Shown here piece after piece: positions 50,363-61,975 of a stretch of 64,000 bases of DNA. Source of the DNA: Drosophila pseudoobscura (taxonomy: Eukaryota > Arthropoda > Insecta > Diptera > Drosophilidae). The notes below the pieces were generated by a model. The model was not told where the DNA came from, did not search any database, and was given only the letters and a program-made list of their open reading frames with translations. Position 1 is the stretch's first letter. Every line of letters starts with the position of its first letter. The stretch spans positions 16,387,501 through 16,451,500 of the forward strand of contig NC_046680.1 in the NCBI RefSeq assembly GCF_009870125.1, in the 5' to 3' direction. A program made the translations under genes and the position numbers.

Positions 50363-53234
50363 TGTGGTCGCCGTTGCGAACTGGAGCGAAATCTCGGGGC
50401 TGATTAAAGCTTGTTGGTGTAGAATTTTGGCGATTTTTTGGGGCCTAAGCCTCGACTCCGCGTGCGATAAAAGGGGGGGTTATACAATAGATCGGAACGA
50501 TCTGGCGACTACGCGACCTCTTCTTCTTCTTCTTCTTCTTCTCTTCAAAGCTCTGTCTCTGCCTCCAGGTGAGACCTGAGACTTTATTTCTTTTCTTTGT
50601 ATTTTTTGTGTCGGACAAACGCTCGTGAAACGCGCGCGATTGTTGTTGTTGTTGTTGTTATTTGGTGTTGGTGTAATTTCTGTTAATGTTTCTTGTTTGT
50701 TTGTTAGTTTGTTTGTTTTAAATGTTGCTAATGTTGTTGTTCCTGTTGGTAGTGTAGCTCTCTTGCTTGTTTGTTTATTCTCAACTTCGATTCAGCTTCC
50801 TGTAGTGCAGTGTAAAACACTTTCAAATTTTATTGCACTTTTGATTTGCGTGATAAATTTTCCGTTTTCATGTGGTTTCTCTCTGATTGTGGAACCAGCT
50901 GCAAGACGGATACAAAAAGAGATAGATAGAGAGAGAGAGAGAAAGGGAAAGCCTTTATTAGAAACGGATCAAAGGAGGGGAATATTTATATTATCATCTC
51001 TTAAATTTATGTGTCATTTCGCCACCGTGTGCTCCACTTGAGCACGTTTCCCCGCTTCAAAATTGTGAAAATCATTTAAATTGCAATTATTTTCCATTCA
51101 TATTCGTACTTCAAAGAGTGCCCTAATGAGATCTAGTATTGGGAGAGCTGCTAAATGATGAAAACTATTCAATTGGAAATAAGTTCCAACCAGAACCAAT
51201 TTAAAAGAAAAGTAGCAAAAAAATCATATTTTCTCATAGAAGAAATATCTATCCACTAGAAACGAACGGAAAGAAATTCCCGTTATAATTGTAACTCAAT
51301 CAGAACGCATTAATCAACAAGAAAACCCAACTAGGAGCCTCCCAAAACCATCGAACAACCCTCGAAAAGTTGTCAAAAAAACCAGGAGCAGAAAAGCGCC
51401 GGCAAATAACAAAAACGAATAAAGGCAAAAGAGAAACAGAAACAGAGCAGAGAGCAGAAGGAAAATGAAAAGCGAAAATTAAGGCATAGAAGGAACAAAA
51501 GGGAAAAATGGCCGAAACGTCAGAGTGACTTGTAAAAAGCGAGCGGGAGGAGGGGGGAAATGAAGAGTAAAACAGCAGAACAGAACGACTGTGGAAATCG
51601 CATAAAAGTAAACTTGAAAAGTTTTTCGGCCGCCTGTGTGTGATGTGCAACCCTTATGGAAAATGGAAAATGCTCCGACCCGTCCCGTCCGCACACACAA
51701 ACGCACTTCTAGAAAAGCACACACGCACAGCAGACAGAGGGCAAAGGGCGACAGACGAACGGACGGACGGACGGACGGGGCCGCCGCTGCTTCTGCTGCC
51801 GACTTTGTTTTGTTTGTGGGGGCGCGCTCTGGATCCGCGCCGGGGTGGATTTTTCATTAATGGAACACACGAAAAACCGGGAACAGGCAACAGCCGAACG
51901 ATGGGAACGATGGGCGGTGGAACGCGGCGGCAGCGGCAGCGGCGGCGGCGGCAGCAGCAGCGGTGAACGGAGGACTGAACTTTCTGACGGGCGCTTTTCC
52001 TTTTTTGTTTTTATGCGACGGCAACGGACTGATTGTTTTCCTTTCTGTTCATTTTCATTTTCCACATCCATTTCCACACTGCTGCTGCTTTCTCCTCTCT
52101 TTTCGAATTTCGCTTACAAAATGGTGGCGCGTCGGCAACAACAGTAAATTTTGGATGCAACGTCTGTGGCCGTGATTTTCAGTTCAATTTCTCAAATTTT
52201 AATTTGGATTTCACTTGGGTTTTTATTGTTGTCTTTCGAGTTAAAATTTGGATAATTTCACATTGTTGAGTAAAAGGGAACCGCAAAAATTTAAGAAACT
52301 GCACTCTCAGTGTTCGGACGTGCGAATGGGGTTCTGTGCCGTTCTGTTTTCTGCTTTTGACAGTTCTGCTGGGTTGCCGAAGAGACGTGGGGTTTGGTGG
52401 GGTGGCAGAGTTGCCAGTGGGCCTGCAGTACGCTTTTCCTACACTGCAAAATATTCGATAAGTATTTCGCAAAGTGCCAAAACACCACTCACACACGCAC
52501 GTACGCACACGGACACACGGCAGAGAAACAGAACTACGAACGTACGAACGGACGAACAGAGTGGAAATTTGTACCGTTAGAGAACCTTGCTCTGTTGTCA
52601 GTCGAATGCAAGAATGAAGCCTGAGAGTCAAACACAGCCACGACACGAGACGAGCATCGCGCGGGGACACACGAGGCCAGCGGCAGCGACAGCGTCAGAC
52701 AGAGACGGCGCACACTCACAGGTATGGAACGCAGCGAGAGAGCGTTCAGTCTTTAGGGGTTGCAAGGTGGTCAGAGAGCACGGAGAGACAGGCCATCACT
52801 AGCACAGAGCGAAGGAGAGGAAGCAACGCAAAGCAACGCGTGGCTGCATTTCCAAACTCGAAAACTGCAATCTACTACTTTTTCTGCTGCCACGCGCCTG
52901 TTTCTGCTACCTTTCTGCGTGCCACAGTGAGAAAGAAGAGAGAGGGAGAGAGCCCAATCAATGCGCCGCCGCGAGAAGAGTAACTTCTGGCCCTTTTTGT
53001 GGCGTTGTTTCGTGGGTGGCAACTCGCAGAAAAATCTTCCGGCTACTAGTTCTGCTGCTGCTTCTTCTTATTCAACATTTGTTGTTGCTTCTTCGCCCAG
53101 CGCGAATGGCGAGGCCAAAGCAAATGGGGGAAAAACTGTTCACACAGACACACACACAGCACACTCTTTCACTCATTGCGAAAAATCACTTTCACCGTTA
53201 TGCAGCCCCAACTGCTTTTCCTGTTTGGCATTAC
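50363..53234 (-). other. probable smooth 5' UTR and first intron zone
   Basis: Read on the minus strand this region is rich in CAACAAC and AAACAAAC tracts (near 50640-50760), AAG repeats (about 50519-50541) and A-rich segments typical of fly 5' leaders. No protein-like frame of note is present on either strand. Exact exon limits cannot be set from sequence alone. Confidence 0.45.
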
Positions 53235-53900
53235 CTTTGCTGGCTGTTGTGATATGCTCTTTGCACCTGTCCTAAAGCGGCGGCACCTGGTTTATTTACT
53301 ATTTTCCACAGTCTCCTTCTTTTGTTGCTTTCTCTGCCGCGGCGGCCCTTTTCCACACATACACAAACACACTAACAAAACGCGACGGCGACAGCGACAG
53401 CGACGCTGGGACTTCGACGGCGACGACGACTGTGGCGAGACACAACAAACAAGAACAGAACCAACGTGCGTGCGTGCGAGCGGGACAACGAGAATCGATA
53501 ACCGTAGACAACGCCGACAGCGACACAGCAACGACGATGGATGCCGCGGAAGTATTTAATTAAGCCAAAGTATTTAATTTAAATCCGTATCTGTGTGTAT
53601 GCAAACTGCACAACACACCAACACTCACTAGCACACAATAACACACTGTCTCGTAGCGCTTACAATGCGGGGGGAGAATGGGAGGCGGCACAGCGATGCT
53701 TTTCAGTACGCTTTTCTTCGGTGACGACCGTTCGTTCGCTGATTTCTGCTTCTGGGGAGCAAATTAACCGTTAAACCGAGCGCCACAGAGTGAGTTTCGA
53801 GAGTGCGCTGCCCGCAGCAGAAGAAACAGCGAAAAAGTAGCAGCAAGTGCGCTTGTAATATGCGCTCTTTACAGATACGCGCACCACACACTGAAACAGG
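53235..53900 (-). promoter_or_regulatory. candidate smooth first exon and promoter
   Basis: On the minus strand a good donor (AGCAAAG/GTAATG) follows base 53235. Above it is a GC-rich, CG-rich stretch with GTCGCTGTCGCCGTCG and similar repeats, as seen in non-coding first exons of fly developmental genes. I can identify no clear TATA box or initiator. A GAGA-rich block lies immediately upstream (about 53930-54110), consistent with a paused-type promoter. This is inference; RNA data are needed to place the start. Confidence 0.4.
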
Positions 53901-56900
53901 CTACAGATACACTGATACTCACGCAAAGCGAGAGAGAGGGCAATAAAGCAACAACATCGTAGCGTGAGAGAGGGAGAGCCAGATAGTGAAAAAGAGAGTG
54001 TAGCAGCGTTGTTACGCTCTGGCGATGTATTCTATGTCTCTTCAAAATGAATATTGAAGTACATCTGCTCTCTCGCTCTCCCTCTCTCTCTATCCTATCT
54101 CTTTACGTCTCTCTTGATGTTGTAATGAGAACGAAAAATTCAAATTCGACGCTGAACAGCGCACAGTGGTTCAAGGGTTATCAAACTGCGAAATAATCAT
54201 GCCTGGTTTAGAAAAATCTGGGAAGATCCGGTAGATTTGTTAAGGGCTTATCGCTCTAAAATTTGTTATCCGTCTAGCTCTTGATAATATTAGTTTTCTT
54301 GCGTATTACTACAATAGTCAAATTTTACCTTCGGTTTAAAAATTGCGCGGGAAGAGAATTTTCCGCACTGTCATTTAAGAGAGCCGGACTGACTGAAGAG
54401 AGTTCACTTTCTGCTGCGCTCACTTTCTCTCACTGTCACTCACCCTGGCGTACACCCAACGAAAGTGTCGCTTACGCTTTATGCAATGTTAAGATCTGTA
54501 GCGCGCATGGGTTTCAGAACAAACAAGTTTTGGTTTGTAGTTTTCTTCTAATTTAGATTTTGATTATCGATTGGGCGGGAGATTTAAACACATTACGTTG
54601 GTAATTAAGGAAATTTAATCGCGAAGTATTATAGGCATCCGGGGATATTTTAAAACAATTCCCGTCATTATTTGTAGTAAAAGAATTTCAAGAATTTATT
54701 CCCGAATAGTATGGCCAAGGCGTTTCTAATCACTTTTTTTTTGGTTCACAAGACGGAAAAATTGCGGGTTTAGTCGAGAGGTGAGAAAAACAAGGAATTT
54801 CTTTCTGCGAAGAAAATTCGGACATAATCTTTCCTTAAATAACAGATCAGATTTTACTCAGCGGCAGGAAAACCCTAGGAAAGCTGCTAGGCTTCCCGAC
54901 TCATTCTTTGATTCTCAGGAGCGGGAGAGCGGGGTCAACGAACGGAGCAGAACGTTTGGAGAAGGAAACGGCGAGAACATCTGGAGACAAAGCAGAAAGA
55001 AATCAGAGCGAAGGCAAGGCCATGGCAGCAGAATTTTGCTAGGTAATCGCTAAAATCGTTAAAAGTTAAAATAAAGAAAACCAGAAAACAAGATCACAGC
55101 CGGACCAAAAACAGAAGAAGGGAAAATTAACTGTAACAAGAAAGAACTGTGAAATAAAATGCGAAATGATTTGTGAAACGACCAAATCAACAATTTAATA
55201 CGGCATCAATACTCTACCAAAAAAAATCACCAAATAAAATAAAAACAAAAACCGAACTTCGAGAAGGCCTTTGTCGAGTACCCAAGAAAGATAAAATAGA
55301 ATCAATTGGAGACACAGCACGAACTTCGAAGCCGTTATACTCTCCTCTGCAAGTTAGAGTATGCAGTAGCGCGACGTTTAAGCGAAAGAGAGTGTGGAGA
55401 GAGAGAACGATGCAAGCAGCAAAGCACTCGCACCGATTCTTACGGTGTTTGTTTTGATTATTCCGTTTGCTGACTTCTTCGTCTCGTTGGTGGTTAAATT
55501 ATGAAATATTTGCATTTCATCTTTATATACATATGTACATATGTATGTATGTATTGTATGTATTATTATTAATATTCTTTTGCTATTGATCAACCTAAAT
55601 TCCTTTTCAGCCTTTTGTGTTATGTGAAAGTTAAATTAATAAGTATTAAAGAAAAAGAAAGATGAAGAAAGAGAAATGTTAAATCAGAAGATTGAAGGAA
55701 GACGAAAGAGGATAAGAGAAAAACACTTTGAGAATTGCGATGAGGAAAAATAAACATGATTAAGTTTGAAAGCATATAAACGAATGCATTTATCCAATTA
55801 AAAATGTTACAATTATCTAATTACGAAGTAGGAAAATAAGTAAAAATAAAAATAGTAGTCCTCGCTGATGATCTGTGTTGGCTGATGTTAAACAAAAGCC
55901 GCTGGAAGGCCAATTTGATTCTGGAGACCGAACATTAAGGACCGTACAAGGACAAACAAATAGTGGGACCTGGAGCACCCCGCCCCTTACACACAGCGCT
56001 CTTTGGCAATGTCCACTACGTGGTCTGGACCGTGTCCATGTCCGGGGCGTTTCGCTTAATGTCAAAGAGCAGGTTAACAGCGGCAACAAGCTGCCATGCA
56101 AACAGCATAAACTATTTAATCTATGTATGTGTGTGCGTGTGTGTGCGCAGATCCTTGGGGGTGGGGGAAAGTTGCATAATCGGGACGGCACCTACTGCAG
56201 TTTAAGCCCCGAAGACCTTGGGCCCAACTCCTGGGCAATGTTTGAACCATAAAATATGGATATGGCCATATGGCCGGGATGCATGTGCGTATATGTGCAC
56301 AAGTTGGCGTCGGTCTCAACTTGTCGATGCTGCCACACCACCGCCCACCTCCCTCACTTGTTGCCGCATACCCCAGAAAACTCTAAAGTAATCCCTATAC
56401 GGCTGGAATGTTAAGCCTGGCAATTGAGGAGCCCCCACCAGATTAAACAGCTTAATGTATGTACATTTCTGTACACGTATCTAAAGGATACAAACATACA
56501 TATGTACTTATTGGTATTTTCAAAAGGTACAGAAAACGTTCAAAAAAGTTAAACTTCATGAATTAGGAAAAGTCCATCCAGGCCCCAGGAGGCAATAGAC
56601 AGAAAACAGATCCAGCATCAAAGGAAAGGGACATGTTTTCTATTCTTTCGTGCCACAAGAACAAGCCAGCTCCACTGGAAAGGAAAGGCAATCAGTTGAA
56701 TTCATTTGGAACGAAATTAACGCCCATCTCGGGATATTAAACGGTGAGCAGTGAAAAACCGGTGCAACAGCTGCAGCTTTTAGACAGGGGATTTGTATAC
56801 ATATTATAAGAAACCGTTATCCGCAATATTCCTGTCTTGGAAGTGCCAACAGCAAACAAGAACCTTGTTTACAGCCAACAAATTGTATATCTACGTGATT

Positions 56901-59900
56901 TTGACATCAATTCTACATCCAAATTAAAGCCAAAAAGCATGATACGAAGTTCTGAAACGACTTTAAATGGTGCATACTTTTTGGCGGAACATACAAATTT
57001 GTATCCCTGGATTCGCCGATCAAAATAGGCGTACTAAATCTAAAAATATAAAATAATAAGATTGTAATTTAATTGAATTTATTTTGTTTATTAATGGAAA
57101 CTACATCTACAACTACATCGCTGTGTAGTTGCCATGTAGCAGGCAAAATTCAAGAGTAAGAGAGATGAAGAGATAAAGAGAGAGGAAGGAGGAAAGGGCA
57201 TTAAAGTTCAAAGTTGGATGGTTGTGGTTGTGGAAGGCTGGGAATGGCGTCATTAGCAAATATTTGACCAAGGCAGGACACCGCCGCCGTCTGAATTTCA
57301 CCACAATGTGGATCGCGACACAGGGCTGAGCCATGAGGAGCCCATGCAAATGATCAATGTTCTGCTGTTTGTGACTAAGGAGAACCGGGACTCTCAGCAG
57401 ATTTTGGGGCACCCAGCAACGTCACTGCCGGACGAGGCCTTTATGCTGTGGAATGTGGAGTAAGACCTTCAGCTGATGCAGCCTTATGGACCTCAACTTT
57501 GAGCTCTGCCACCTCAACCTTATAGAAAATATTTACTTTTTTTGTTCTTTAAAAATTATGCCTTTCTCGGCTCAGGACCATTATACCCTAAGAATATTAT
57601 CGAATTTTGTTCTGAATGACTTAGAGACTTAGACTTAGATTTAAAGCTGATTATTGAAGCTAGTTTCTGTTGAAAACTATACATGTACAGGTATTTTCGC
57701 AGTCTCTCTCGCCCATGAATCCTTATTGAATGGCTGATATCCCCGACTTACGCTTTAAAGAATCCGCTTTGAAAGTGAGGTAACCCTACTTAAGAGGGAG
57801 CTAAGTAAGTGGCTGCGTCCGTGCCACCAACTTTCACTTGACTTCCGAGCTGCAAGCCAATCCACTCCACTCCGCCACTTTAATGTAATGCTCCTTTAAT
57901 GCCCGCACACGCAATGTGTCCCCCGGCAGGATGCTGGCGGTAGCAGCTCCTGGCCCTTGGTTCTTGGTCTTGGCTCTAACGAAGCTGATAAGCTGCCGCT
58001 ATCAACGCCTAGTATCCGCGCGTGCCACGCTGCTGTCTTAGCAGCTGCCTCCTCCTTCTCCTCCTCCCTCATGCTGCATCCTCAATCTCATCCGCATCCA
58101 CATCCGCTTCCGTTGCGCTATGCTGTGCTGCGCTGTGCTGCAGCTGCCGGAGCCTCCCATCCTGTTTAGCACAGATTTACAGCCATGCCGACTCCTTGAA
58201 TTTCACCCTCTGCATGTGTATCTGTGTATCTGTCTGTGAGTGTGTTTATCTGCGGCCCTGCCGGAAAGTGAATCGCTTATGAAAGCGTCCGGCTTGAGTG
58301 GCGTGTGCAACCCACTGCCCTGCTTCCTGCCCTGCCTCCATCGGCCTGACCTTCTTCGCAGTATTTGCCATGCAAAATTTAATATGAGTTCCCTGCTAAT
58401 TTCCCCTGCTGAAGAATGCTCCAAAATATGTGTGGGAGTCCACTTTTCCGCTCTCCACCAAAACTTACCGAAAAAGATAAGCAACAAAGTCTTGACCTAG
58501 TTCAGAGCTTGCCCCATTCGCTGCCCTTTGTCATCATCGTCAGCATCAGCATCGGCAAAAAGTGTTAGAGGTTGGCTCCCGCCCCGAATCCACCCCCAAT
58601 CCAGCCCCAACTTTACATACAACAAAAAAACTGCTCGCTTACCGAATATTGAGACAGCTCCGGGCCATGTGCCTTGGCCTGATACGTTTTTCTTTTAGGT
58701 TTTCTCCCGTTTCTGGGGCTGCGGCCCGTTGATGTGGGCCAAAGTGCAGTGAGACAGTCATTGGATCATTTGTCTTGGCATTGTTGTTGCTTTCTTGTTG
58801 GCCAGATTTCTTTTCCGGGCATTTTTCTACAATATCTTGGCAGGCCAGAGAAGCGGGCTTAAAGGGGTGGAGTGACCCTCCAGGACAGGACAAAAGAAAA
58901 CGGAAACTATGTTCGAGTATGTATGGAAGCGGATCCTGGTAAATGCAAAAAGGGATCAAGGGATATTCTTTTGGTAATTTACGAATAATATGGTTAATTT
59001 TTTACCTAAATTTATTTTCCTTTGATAAATTCTTGTTTGCGAAAAAAAAAACGATTTTCCTTAAACAAAGAATTTTAAGCAAAAATGAAACACCCAGTCG
59101 CACACACGTACAAACAATAGGCGGCAGAGGTGGATAAAAAAGTTACGAAAGCAAATAAAATCACTGCAGCCCTCGTCCCCCACCACCTGAATGGAGCTGA
59201 CTGTTCGAAGCAAATGAAGGTGTCAAAAAGACAAGCAGAGACAGCAAAAAGAAACGAACGATGCCCCTCCATACGAACACACACGCACACACAGATACAC
59301 AGATCCACACTCCATACAGATGCTTGTACACAAACACAGAAACACTCAAGTAGAGTTGGGTTTGGCTGGACGTGCGATGGATGGATAGATGGCTGGTTGG
59401 CCGGCTGCCTTCCTGGTCCTGCCTGCCCTCGACTAGATGGCAGCTCCCTGTGTAAATGGCAAAGCGACAGCAACATTTGCTAACTTTTCTGCAACAGCGA
59501 CAGCGACAGCAACAGCAACACCAACAAGAACAACAACAGCAACGGATACTACATAAATGTATCTGTATCTATCTATTCGATGGCCGTGCATTGTATTGCA
59601 GTTACGTGCTCGATGGTCCAGCAAAATGGAGACTCGAAAAAAATCTCTAAAACAAAATCGGCAAAAGAGGGCGAAAAAAATACGAACATTTTCCAAATGG
59701 AAAAACTTGTATACACTCTCTGAATAAATAGAAATCGGGGGAAAAAATAACGTATAAAATATGTCCCTTCATATGGCATTGATTGGGTTCCAGTTTGTGA
59801 AAATACAAATAGAATTTAATGTAGAGTTTCCGAATTTAATTCCTGTCTGAAAGCCAACGACCCTTGGTTGGTAGTGTATCTAGAGAGACGGCAATGGAGA

Positions 59901-60601
59901 CAACGAAATGGCTTAAAGACTTTGGCATTGCCAACTGCTTACTCACTTGCCGAATCGCAAAGGGGATTCAACATGTAGCGAAAAAGTTTAAATGAGTTGA
60001 AGTGGATTTTGGGTTTGCACTTCCCGGATTCCAGGCCCTCCCCCAGTCACGCCCTTTCTTGATGACTGGGCTTTGGGCGCTGATGAAGCATAATGATGAT
60101 GCTCTCGCCTTATTGATTGATTGATTGATTGATATACAAAGGCAGTGGTGCAGAAGGCAAAGGCAGGAGGCACTGAACGTTAAAACAATTCGCACTTGAA
60201 ACTTAAATAGGCGGTGCCGCCCACAAACTATTTGGCGACAAGCAAACAAGAATTTCAAATTGCTCATACGCCGCGTCATCCGTGTCGTGGATAATTTTAG
60301 CTGCACGCCGATGCACCTATGTATGTATGTATGCATGTATGCCCGAGCCTCCGTCGCACTACACGACCAATTAGATCTGCCTGCCCGCATATAATTATGA
60401 ATATATATGGATTCTTTTTAGACTTCTGTTTATATTAATAAGAGAGAGAGAGAGCGTTTTTTATGTCAACCATGAGCCGGAAGTGGTGCCAGCCGCAGTT
60501 TTGTGGTCAGCGGCAAACGACACATGGCATGCACAGCAGCAGATGGAGAGCAGATGGCGCCGGATGGCGTTGTTGCAGTTGCAGTTGCATTTGCAGTCGA
60601 A
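53901..60601. other. intergenic region upstream of smooth
   Basis: It starts with GAGA/CTCT-rich sequence (53930-54110). It then becomes AT-rich, with ACATATGT-type palindromes near 55525-55565, a CA-rich stretch near 59277-59345, CAGCGACAG/CAACAG repeats near 59490-59540, and TTGA repeats at about 60113-60132. Two short coding-like frames (56837-57028 from TTG, and 57257-57463) are noted separately. No complete gene was recognised. Confidence 0.55.
57257..57463 (+). other. coding-like 68-codon stretch, unassigned
   Basis: The frame is open from just after a TAG at 57254 to a TAA at 57461. It includes SEFHHNVDRDTGLSHEEP, then MQMINVLLFVTKENRDSQQ, and ends DEAFMLWNVE. The composition looks more like real protein than the surrounding DNA. 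The first ATG is at 57344, leaving only 39 codons, so it would be a partial exon, a short peptide, or a pseudogene scrap. No family recognised. Confidence 0.2.
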
Positions 60602-60941
60602 ATGGACCAGTGGACGGGTGTGCACCGGGCGTTCATCATACGCGCCTACTACAAGAGCAACGACTCCATCAGCGCCGCCCAGAGGCTGTTCAAGAAACAG
60701 TTCAGCATTTACCAGACACCTCCCACGAATGTGATCAAGTCCTGGCTGCGCACCTTCGAGGGCACCGGCTCCTCGCAGGCTGGCGGCGGCACTCGCTCCT
60801 CTCTTCCAGTAAGTGCCATATCCCTATCGAATCGCTGATGATTCTGTAACCAAATCGGTTTCCGTTTCACAGCAAATCTTCTGCACCATTTGCAATAATT
60901 GCCTGAGTAATGAGAAAAACTTCAGCAGCTCCGTGAAGTGA
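60602..60941 (+). CDS. small DUF4817-type helix-turn-helix protein (two exons)
   Basis: Exon 1 is 60602-60808 and exon 2 is 60873-60941, joined in phase 0 across a 64-base intron (CCA/GTAAGT ... TTTCACAG). The product is 91 aa. Residues 1-60 (MDQWTGVHRAFIIRAYYKSN..., SISAAQRLFKKQFSIY, NVIKSWLRTFEGTGS) match the DUF4817 pattern, a helix-turn-helix region resembling the DNA-binding N-terminus of mariner-type transposases (typical: EWTxxQRAFxIxAYYKNxES..., ILxWVxNFxxTGS). The usual following KKKPPGRPR motif is replaced by a Gly/Ser-rich stretch. The protein then ends with QIFCTICNNCLSNEKN, a CxxCxxC cluster. The ATG at 60602 has a good context (TCGAAATGG); in-frame ATGs at 60524 and 60554 would add 26 or 16 residues. 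A poly(A) signal follows. No transposase catalytic core is nearby, so it is likely a host gene or domesticated fragment. Confidence 0.75.
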
Positions 60942-61017
60942 AGGGGTCCCTTGGTTTTTTTTACTAGTATTTGTGTACATGTACGAGTATCTCATAAGTT
61001 AGCGTAGATTAATCGTG

Positions 61018-61023
61018 AATAAA
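61018..61023 (+). promoter_or_regulatory. poly(A) signal of the DUF4817 gene
   Basis: AATAAA 77 bases after the TGA stop. Confidence 0.65.
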
Positions 61024-61339
61024 CATTTATTTTTTTTGGCTAATTAACAAGTTTGCAATATCAACACGTCTCTCCGTTTGTCAGTCTTTCAGTCTGTCAG
61101 CATGCTTGACCCACTTGATGTGCTTTTGAATTTTAGAAATATGTAAATCAAATTCTGAAACATTTCGGGGACAAGTTTATGTGTCATTAAATTCCCCAAT
61201 TTTATACTAAAGGCTGTAAAAACACGAGCAAGCCTTGCCCCAAAAGTGTGTCACATCAACATTAAAATTCGAAATTCAAATACGTATAAATCTGAACAAA
61301 TATAATTATTATTTCTGACACACACAGCCATGTCCAGAA

Positions 61340-61975
61340 AGCAATGCAATCTTGTTTTCATTACTTGAACATCTGTATCTTTCCCTGGTCGGTCATTAGG
61401 CATTCGCTGCTTGCAATTTTCAGGCATATTGTCTCTGTGGGCACAGCTGAATCCCATCAAATGGTTCCGTGCCGCCTCTATGGGAACTGGTCTCCCCTTG
61501 TCATCTGACCAACGAACAATAAGCTCTTATCTTAATATGAAGTAATTTATCTTAATTTAAATTTAGAGGATTATCTTGTACGAATAGTAGAGGTGCGGTG
61601 GGCAAAGTTCGCCGGACATGATGCCATGCCAAATCAGGATATCCCGCACAATGTCACAGGTGGTTCCGGTACCCTTGAATCCTGCCATTTGAATGACTCA
61701 AAAATTCTCTCCAACTGCTCTTTGGATACACCCACCTAGTGTAGAAGTTCCAGGCTGTGTTCTATGAAAGGATCAGTCTGAAATTTGCTGGACTTCGAGC
61801 TTATCCAAAGGCATAATATACATATGTTCAACTGTCTGATTGCCTCCAGGCATGGCCTTCTGGGTTCTACTGATGCCTTGGACTCCGACTGCTGTGTTTT
61901 TTTCAGTTGTAGTTCATCCAGGATTTGTCTTAGTTCGCGGTTGAGCTGTCTGTAGACTCATTATCGCCCTCTGTA
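61340..61975 (-). pseudogene. possible decayed coding region in several frames
   Basis: On the minus strand several short frames read like protein in sequence: RQLNRELRQILDELQLKK (about 61950 down to 61890), then PGGNQTVEHMYIMPLDKLE in another frame, then GTTCDIVRDILIWHGIMSGE (about 61660-61590), then SDDKGRPVPIEAARNHLMG (about 61510-61450). They are separated by stops and frame changes. This could be one decayed gene or unannotated small exons. However, a third frame in the same DNA also looks plausible in places, so chance is a real alternative. No family recognised. Confidence 0.2.

Noticed and set aside
50042..50407. 121-codon plus-strand frame
   Set aside because: It is antisense to the smooth start-codon exon, which has clear identity on the minus strand.
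54781..55053. 90-codon plus-strand frame rich in Arg/Ser/Glu
   Set aside because: It starts with GTG, has no upstream ATG in frame and no recognisable domain or splice sites.
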